DNA of 54,309 nt from a virus. The position numbers and the translations under genes were made by a program. The notes beneath the pieces are model-generated. The model saw only the letters and a list, made by a program, of their open reading frames with translations, was not told the origin of the DNA and ran no database searches. The DNA lies in the IMG/VR virus record IMGVR_UViG_3300005466_000011, positions 1 through 54,309 of that record; one strand, written 5' to 3'. Shown here in pieces: positions 49,995-54,309 of this stretch. Within the stretch, counting starts at the first letter, position 1. Every line of letters starts with the position of its first letter.

Positions 49995-50133
49995 CTTCCC
50001 CTGGCCCTGCAGCCGGCCAATTCCGGCCAGGGCCAAAACCCCCAATTTCGCTCTAGGATGCCCCAGGACGATTTTGGGGGTATCCACACCCCACTCTTGA
50101 CGCAAACGCCCTGCAGACGCCAAGCTGCAGCCA
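49995..50133. promoter_or_regulatory. 139-bp non-coding stretch with hairpins and DnaA-box-like site
   Basis: TGGCCCT and AGGGCCA flank a second inverted pair (CCGG/CCGG), forming a large hairpin near 50003-50035. ACCCCCAA (about 50038-50045) is repeated in reverse as TTGGGGGT (50074-50081). GTATCCACA at 50080-50088 is one base from the DnaA box TTATCCACA. TTGACG follows at 50097. It could be part of a replication origin or a terminator plus promoter. Confidence 0.4.
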
Positions 50134-50559
50134 GTGCCTACCAGAAAATGGACTCCTGACGAAGCCAGAGCTCATGGCGCAAGAGGCAGAGCCGCTCTCA
50201 AAGCCAAATGGGAAAACCTCCGAAAAGCAACCGCCACTCTCCATCAAGTCCGGCGAACCAAATCCCCGCTCCAGGCTATTGACGTCATCCTCGCTGGCTT
50301 CTATCGCGACCTTGCCAAACTCTGCTCCCACTCCTCCGCCGCTGAGCGCTTGTCTCGAACCATCTTCAACCTCGAACAAATCAGACGCATCCACACCAAG
50401 GGCACCAAGGGCAATGACACCCCTCCTGCAGTTGCACAATCTGGACCCTTGGGGATTGCTGAGCAGGAGCCGCTGCCGGCCAACCCTTCACCGGTACCGG
50501 ATGCAACTCCGGAAACCGATTCCGACTCATCCCTTCCGGAGATGTCACCGGACCTGTAA
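50134..50559 (+). CDS. Hypothetical basic-acidic protein, 141 aa
   Basis: GTG 50134 begins a protein with KWTPDEARAHGARGRAALKA, a helical basic N-terminus, then a middle helix (LAGFYRDLAKLCSHSSAAER). The C-terminal 55 residues are Pro/Ser/Asp-rich and disordered. The coding strand is C-rich, unlike the genes from 51049 on. Family not recognised. Confidence 0.55.
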   Translation: MPTRKWTPDEARAHGARGRAALKAKWENLRKATATLHQVRRTKSPLQAIDVILAGFYRDLAKLCSHSSAAERLSRTIFNLEQIRRIHTKGTKGNDTPPAVAQSGPLGIAEQEPLPANPSPVPDATPETDSDSSLPEMSPDL

Positions 50560-51048
50560 CGAGGTTACCCGATCCCCTTAAAATTCGAGTGCGGAGCACC
50601 CCGATCCATTCTCTCCCTTTTCCGTACGCCGGGAGCTCATGCCGGGAGAGCTTTGATCGTACGCCTCCGGCGAGGAGTCGTGTTTAAGGGGAATGGGTGC
50701 CAAGGTTCCAAAGGAATCTCTTTTTTCCACCAGGGACGACCGTGGGGGCACCCACCCCGGGCACCCCCCGCGAGGGCATGTCGGTTTTGTTATACCCCCT
50801 TGTGGTAGGACCCTAATTTCTCTGGGCTGAGAATGTTCCATGTGGAATCACTCGTCCTGGCATGACCCGACAACCGAGGGTAGCGAAGTGGGTTCGAAGA
50901 GAGGGGTGTGATGAAAGTGATGGTGCAAATCACGCGGAAGAGATCTGATCTGGATCTGGATCTGATCCATCACACTGATGTTTCGTGATAATGCAAAACG
51001 TCATCTAGTGATAATTGGTGATTGACTGGGGTTAGGAGGGGTGATGGA
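50560..51048. other. Largest non-coding region: candidate replication origin / control region
   Basis: No convincing gene lies in these 489 bases. TCCCCTTAAA (50573-50582) pairs with TTTAAGGGGA (50683-50692), with CTCTCCC/GGGAGAG (50611-50617, 50644-50650) inside: a possible 120-nt folded element. TGTTCCATGTGGAATC (50834-50849) is a dyad resembling parS. Four overlapping GATCTG units lie at 50942-50964. GTGATAAT occurs at 50985 and 51008. The plus strand changes from C-rich before to G-rich after this region, as at a bidirectional origin. Confidence 0.5.
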
Positions 51049-51249
51049 ATGTGGGGAAATATGACGCGAAAAACGAAGAGCAAGACGAGGATCTCGAGGC
51101 ATTTGACCAGGGTGATAAAGGCATGGTTGGACTGGCACGGGAGGGAGGAGGAGGCGATGAGGGCGAGGGGTGAGGAGAGGAAATTGATGGAGGCAGTTGG
51201 GGAAGAGTTGGAAGCGGCATGGGATGCTGGAAAGAGGGGTGAGGCGTGA
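51049..51249 (+). CDS. Basic helical protein, 66 aa
   Basis: The start ATG 51049 has GGAGGGG 8 bases upstream; ATG 51061 is an alternative. The protein is helical and strongly charged (RHLTRVIKAWLDWHGREEEA). Codon use is unusual for this genome: AGG for Arg and GGG for Gly dominate. The stop overlaps the next GTG by 4 bases. It may be a small regulator or partner of the replication-type protein that follows. Confidence 0.6.
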   Translation: MWGNMTRKTKSKTRISRHLTRVIKAWLDWHGREEEAMRARGEERKLMEAVGEELEAAWDAGKRGEA

Positions 51250-51896
51250 GTGAATTTCAACCGCCGACAGGGGGCTATGGGAGGATATGGGAGCAGATGT
51301 ATGAGGGGAGTTTGGCAGGGAGTGGGGCGGAGGTGTTTTGTTTGTGGCCGTATGCGGTGACGAAGATGAGGCTGAGTAAGGGAGTTGGGGCGGTGGTGAT
51401 GTTAAATCCGCAGGTATTGAGGGGGATTTTTGGGGTGGCAGATGAGGCATTTGTGCAGAGGGGGATAGACAAGTTGTGCGCGCCGGATCCTCAGACCAAG
51501 AACGGGCATGAGCAGGAGGGGAGGAGGTTGGTGAAGCTGAGCGGACACCTTTACTTGGTGGTGAACGGGGCGGAGTACATGGCGATCAGGGCCAAGGAGC
51601 GGCATGCGGACGCGCAGGCGCGGTATCGGGAGAAGCAGAAGGGTAAGAAGCCTGGGAAGAGTGCGGGGCAGGTGAGGGCGGAGAATGACGACCGGCAGAA
51701 GCGGCATGAGGAGGCGGAGCGGAATGGGAATGCGGAGTTAGCGGGATTGATCGCGGCGGAGGGGTTGCCACCGGTGCCAGAGCCATTGAGGGATCCTCCT
51801 GAGCATGGCGGGGCTCCGACCACACTCGATGAGCCTCCTGAGGAGGATTTGCCAGGGCCCGAATACCAGGGGAGCGATGAGGAGCCGCTCGCATGA
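51246..51896 (+). CDS. Winged-helix replication/regulatory-type phage protein
   Basis: The GTG start overlaps the previous stop; 216 residues. Residues about 20-115 match a pattern I recall from phage replication-module proteins: VVMLNPQVLRGIFGVADEAF, then IDKLCAPDPQTKNGHEQEGR and LYLVVNGAEYMAIRAKERHA (VNPRLLA, LxSPDPxSRSxxEEGRR, YRVVNYxxYR types). This is a DnaD- or replisome-organiser-like winged helix. The second half is charged and disordered. Codon use (GGG, AGG) and strong G-richness differ from the rest, suggesting later acquisition or origin-linked skew. Confidence 0.7.
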   Translation: MSEFQPPTGGYGRIWEQMYEGSLAGSGAEVFCLWPYAVTKMRLSKGVGAVVMLNPQVLRGIFGVADEAFVQRGIDKLCAPDPQTKNGHEQEGRRLVKLSGHLYLVVNGAEYMAIRAKERHADAQARYREKQKGKKPGKSAGQVRAENDDRQKRHEEAERNGNAELAGLIAAEGLPPVPEPLRDPPEHGGAPTTLDEPPEEDLPGPEYQGSDEEPLA

Positions 51897-52105
51897 GCCA
51901 AAAGCTTTCGGAATGTGAGAAGGGGTATCGGCGCTGGCTCTCTCCGGATCGGCCTGCGCAGGGCGCGCATTTTCCGTTTCATCGCAAGTGCTCAAATCCT
52001 GGGTGCCGCAAAATGCTTTGGAAGAGAGCGCCGGACCACGTTTCCTATTGCTCAAGAAAGTGCCGAAAACACGCTGAAAGCAAAGTCAAAAACCAAACCC
52101 AATGA
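51893..52105 (+). CDS. Zinc-finger protein, 70 aa
   Basis: The protein has FHRKCSNPGCRKMLWKRAPD followed by SYCSRKCRKHAES: CxxxxC and CxxxC pairs that suit a small zinc finger of the plant-type or MYND-like kind. It is basic at the C-terminus. It starts by ATGA overlap after the replication-type protein and uses the usual genome codon pattern. Confidence 0.65.
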   Translation: MSQKLSECEKGYRRWLSPDRPAQGAHFPFHRKCSNPGCRKMLWKRAPDHVSYCSRKCRKHAESKVKNQTQ

Positions 52106-52242
52106 ACTGCGATAAAATTATGACGGCAGTAAAGCGCTGCTGCAGGTTGCTCATGGTTGAGTTTACCAGAGTGCCGATCGGGACATTCCAGTTGCTCTTG
52201 CTGCCTTTAAAGCGCGCAGTCCAAAATCCGTTCATGGAGTAG
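52102..52242 (+). CDS. Small basic hydrophobic protein, 46 aa
   Basis: ATG 52102 overlaps the previous stop (ATGA). The protein MNCDKIMTAVKRCCRLLMVE continues with a hydrophobic, basic stretch (GTFQLLLLPLKRAV). It could be amphipathic or membrane-associated. The overlap supports translation; no family recognised. Confidence 0.5.
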   Translation: MNCDKIMTAVKRCCRLLMVEFTRVPIGTFQLLLLPLKRAVQNPFME

Positions 52243-52250
52243 AGTAGGCC

Positions 52251-52388
52251 ATGGCTATAAACGCATTTACGATTCTGGTTGTGATCAGTCTGCTCCTGGC
52301 AGTGGGTTCAATGATCCGTCCTCAGTGGCCTTTGCTGGCCGTCGCAGTCCTGCTCATGGCTGTGGCTTTGCTCGTTGGGGGGAAGTGA
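52251..52388 (+). CDS. Two-TM small membrane protein, 45 aa
   Basis: ATG 52251 opens a protein with two hydrophobic segments, FTILVVISLLLAVGSM and PLLAVAVLLMAVALLVG, separated by a short polar turn (IRPQW). Topology is that of very small holin- or antiholin-like or membrane-stress proteins. It is the last gene of the rightward early block; the convergent gene ends 2 bases away. Confidence 0.6.
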   Translation: MAINAFTILVVISLLLAVGSMIRPQWPLLAVAVLLMAVALLVGGK

Positions 52389-52390
52389 TT

Positions 52391-52891
52391 TTAGCGCAGC
52401 CTCGCCGCGCAGATCATTTTCTCAATCTGCAAAAGGGCCTCATCGAGTCGATCGCAGCGCCGTCTTTGATCGGCTGCCCATTTTACGAGCGCAGCGCTGG
52501 CGCAGTTGTGGGCATTGAGGGTAGTGAAATCCAATTTGCATCCGAGTACCTCCTCGATCCCGGTTTTCCATTTCTCATCCCTGGCGCTTGCCTCCTTAAC
52601 CGCGAGCCCGAGATCATGGCGGCAAGCCTCAAGCTGGGCAGTCGTTTCATTCCAGCATTGGCGATCCTGCTCGAGTTGCGTGCGCAGGAACTTACAGTCT
52701 GCGCGCAGCCTTTCGTTTTCCTCGAGGAGCACAGTGCTCATTTTGCGCTCGCGATCGAGCTCCGCGGCCGTCTCAAGTCCTGGGTTTAGTGCCTTGATAT
52801 CCGCAAGTGCCTGCTCGATTGCCTGGGCACAAGCCTGGATATCCGGATCGTAGGCAAACGCCTTCATGGCGTACTGAATGATCGCTTTCAT
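52391..52891 (-). CDS. Coiled-coil protein, 166 aa
   Basis: A long charged coiled coil occupies residues about 40-100 (AAELDRERKMSTVLLEENER). C-terminal cysteines (CKLDFTTLNAHNCASAALV) and a helix with RRRCDRLDEALLQIEKMI follow. It is the last gene of the leftward block that crosses the junction. The start overlaps the upstream stop (ATGA). Function unknown. Confidence 0.65.
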   Translation of the reverse strand: MKAIIQYAMKAFAYDPDIQACAQAIEQALADIKALNPGLETAAELDRERKMSTVLLEENERLRADCKFLRTQLEQDRQCWNETTAQLEACRHDLGLAVKEASARDEKWKTGIEEVLGCKLDFTTLNAHNCASAALVKWAADQRRRCDRLDEALLQIEKMICAARLR

Positions 52892-53175
52892 TTGTTTCCG
52901 ATCTGTGGTCTGACTTTGGGGTTTTCCTCTTCAAATTCCGTGAGCATCGCCAGGACTTGGAATAGGTTTTCTTGGCGCAGTTTGGTGACACGCAGGAACA
53001 TGATCCCGCAACGGCAGCGCTCGCAGAATGGGCCCCCATGGTTCACCCTAGCCGCGTTTCCGATGCCGCTCGCCTCGCACTTTTTGTGCGTGTCAGGGCA
53101 CGGGATTTTGCATTTGCAGGTTTCGCACAAGTGCCAGTGATCGACTGGCCCTTCACAGAGTGGCTCCGCGCTCAT
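52888..53175 (-). CDS. Zinc-binding protein, 95 aa
   Basis: HLCETCKCKIPCPDTHKKCE and GPFCERCRCGIMFL carry at least eight cysteines and two histidines in zinc-finger spacing. The C-terminus is helical (QENLFQVLAMLTEFEEEN). Likely a small DNA- or protein-binding factor. Coupled by 4-base overlaps on both sides. Confidence 0.65.
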   Translation of the reverse strand: MSAEPLCEGPVDHWHLCETCKCKIPCPDTHKKCEASGIGNAARVNHGGPFCERCRCGIMFLRVTKLRQENLFQVLAMLTEFEEENPKVRPQIGNK

Positions 53176-53528
53176 TCCGGCGCTCCCTTCTCACCATCGT
53201 TGCAGCCGTCAAATTCAAGCCCTGGCTGCTTGTGAATTACCTCTTCCAATTGCTGCAGGCAAAACCGGCTCACAGGCTCAGCGCGGTACTCTGCCACCAT
53301 CTTGAGCGCGATCTCCTCGCTCACTGGTGAGATGCAATAGATCGCTTCCGGCCGGTAAAAGCGCGTAAAAGCTTTTTCGCTTTTCACCTCCGGCACGTCG
53401 ACGCGCAGGAAAGCGCCTCCGGCGATCGTTGTCTCTGTGCACTTGCCAATGATTCGGGTGCGGCCGAACAGTTCGACAAGGCACCATTCAGAAAAACTGG
53501 CTGCAGGTTCATTGAGTGTTTGGGTCAT
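53172..53528 (-). CDS. Conserved phage protein of unknown function, 118 aa
   Basis: FSEWCLVELFGRTRIIGKCT, then GGAFLRVDVPEVKSEKAFTR, FYRPEAIYCISPVSEEIAL: a pattern I recall in many phages (WCVVELMGHRRIAG, GGAFLRVDVP, FYxPxAIYCITP). It is a small beta-barrel-like protein with no known function. It begins with a 20-base overlap with the upstream gene's end. Confidence 0.75.
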   Translation of the reverse strand: MTQTLNEPAASFSEWCLVELFGRTRIIGKCTETTIAGGAFLRVDVPEVKSEKAFTRFYRPEAIYCISPVSEEIALKMVAEYRAEPVSRFCLQQLEEVIHKQPGLEFDGCNDGEKGAPE

Positions 53529-53787
53529 AACGAGTGGTATTTACGAGTTTAAGGATGCGAGCGGGGATTTTGTAACGGCGCTCAGAGCCGGAGCTCGATC
53601 CGGCTGGCGCTTTGGGTTTCGGCCAGCAATGCCAGCGCATACAATCGCCGCACTGCCAGGAGATGAGGGATGAGGTGCACAGCGAGCCCAAAAACTTGTC
53701 CAGCGCTTTCTTGCTGAGGAAAGCCGGGAGGTTCGCCACCTCGCAGATCGGAGGGCCAGATTTCCAGCGTGCGGGAGCGAGACTCAT
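53509..53787 (-). CDS. Hypothetical protein, 92 aa
   Basis: ATG 53787 overlaps the upstream lipoprotein stop by 4 bases. The protein contains WQCGDCMRWHCWPKPKAPAG followed by GSSSGSERRYKIPARIL, similar to a small cysteine/tryptophan pattern seen in other phages with GSSGSxRxxIPxRI. Metal binding is possible (C-x-x-C-x-x-x-x-C). Function unknown. Confidence 0.6.
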   Translation of the reverse strand: MSLAPARWKSGPPICEVANLPAFLSKKALDKFLGSLCTSSLISWQCGDCMRWHCWPKPKAPAGSSSGSERRYKIPARILKLVNTTRYDPNTQ

Positions 53788-54309
53788 GGCTTGCGAATCC
53801 TGGCCGGGATCGCTCGATATCCCGGCGTGACGTAAGTTGCCTCCTCAGAGAAAGGGCTCTCGAGTCCGAGCGTGTTGTAAGCCGTGACGGCAAAAAAATA
53901 CGCTGTGTTGGTTCGGAGCCCGAGCAAGTCCCAGGTCAAGGCAGCGCTGCAGTCGACCGAGTTGGTATAGGCGCGCTGGCCGCAACCCCAATAAAGGCGA
54001 TACCCATCAGTGCCTGGAGTTGGACTTGGATCCCATGCGAGCCTTACTCCTGGCTCTTCCCAAACGCGGTAAAACGCTGGCGAGGGCTCGCGCACGACAT
54101 AAACGCGCAGGTTGGTGTTGGTCACCTCTGACCAGTTAAACAGGTTGGGCGAGTTGAAAACGTGCACGGGCCCTGCGTTGGTCCACTCGAGGAGCAGACT
54201 CAGAGTCTTTGCCTCCTCCGCCAGGGCGGCGCGAGGTTTGTATTTCACTTTTGGCGGGAGCGGCACAGCCGGCGTGCGAGTCGCCGGCCGTGCGCAACCG
54301 AAAAGCAAA
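53784..54309 (-). CDS. FN3-domain lipoprotein, main part (gene crosses junction)
   Basis: This is the C-terminal 174 residues of the lipoprotein that starts at 139 on the left end. Residues about 90-175 form a fibronectin type III-like domain: VRLAWDPSPTPGTDGYRLYW, then LLGLRTNTAYFFAVTAYNTL. The mature protein would be lipid-anchored and exported, with an FN3 domain for binding at the cell surface. A phage lipoprotein with FN3 could change receptor access or adhesion of the infected cell. The complete gene is seen only when the ends are joined. Confidence 0.8.
   Translation of the reverse strand, partial: LLFGCARPATRTPAVPLPPKVKYKPRAALAEEAKTLSLLLEWTNAGPVHVFNSPNLFNWSEVTNTNLRVYVVREPSPAFYRVWEEPGVRLAWDPSPTPGTDGYRLYWGCGQRAYTNSVDCSAALTWDLLGLRTNTAYFFAVTAYNTLGLESPFSEEATYVTPGYRAIPARIRKP
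54206..54309. repeat. Right copy of 104-bp terminal direct repeat
   Basis: Identical to bases 1-104; see the left copy. Confidence 0.95.

Noticed and set aside
50578-50841. 87-residue leftward frame in the non-coding region
   Set aside because: Composition is Pro/Gly/Ser-rich without pattern, it runs against the operon, and inverted repeats explain the sequence better.
1-54309. CRISPR array or integrase/attachment site
   Set aside because: No regularly spaced repeats and no tyrosine or serine recombinase motif were seen in any product.

Overview
The window looks like the complete genome of a double-stranded DNA tailed phage, about 54.2 kb when circularised and GC-rich by eye. The first and last 104 bases are identical. 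A lipoprotein gene reads in frame across the joined ends, so the molecule is circular or terminally redundant. The structural genes suggest a podovirus-like particle: a P22-like portal, a scaffold, a capsid candidate, neck and stabilisation-type proteins, and a giant polyvalent ejection-type protein, with no tape measure or sheath. No integrase, tRNA, DNA polymerase, replicative helicase or recognisable endolysin was found. The host cannot be named. Two lipoproteins suggest a Gram-negative host, and many genes lack a clear Shine-Dalgarno sequence.

The genome has four transcription blocks. (1) A leftward block starts at 2798, runs to 111, crosses the junction and ends at 52391. It holds two small ribbon-helix-helix-like proteins, a DHH/DHHA1 phosphoesterase, a conserved phage protein, a PolX-type nucleotidyltransferase, the junction lipoprotein and small accessory proteins. 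(2) A rightward late block, 2845-37645, holds the large terminase, a 7-kb inserted cassette, the portal, scaffold, GroES-like co-chaperonin, capsid, cysteine-repeat tail proteins, small membrane proteins, neck and tail proteins and the 2,318-residue polyvalent protein. (3) A leftward block, 46744-37642, is the recombination and replication-accessory module: zinc-ribbon proteins, an HNH nuclease, an annealing-type protein with an SSB-like acidic tip, a PD-(D/E)XK exonuclease, a RusA-like resolvase and a DnaC/IstB-like helicase loader. (4) A rightward early block, 46858-52388, holds a DUF932-type protein, zinc-binding proteins, tiny membrane peptides and a winged-helix-type replication protein, and contains the largest non-coding region (50560-51048).

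The most unusual part is the cassette between terminase and portal (about 4825-12205). It has two HNH homing endonucleases, a duplicated pair of proteins of which one carries a cysteine module, three glycosyltransferase-like proteins, a radical SAM enzyme, an O-methyltransferase-like protein and a sugar C-methyltransferase-like protein. Most of these genes overlap by a few bases. It reads as a glycan or sugar-modification pathway carried by a phage.

The second notable feature is a probable replication origin near 50560-51048. There the plus strand changes from C-rich to G-rich, and the sequence holds long inverted repeats, clustered GATC sites and repeated GTGATAAT boxes. All functional calls come from reading translations and motifs by eye; no database search was run.
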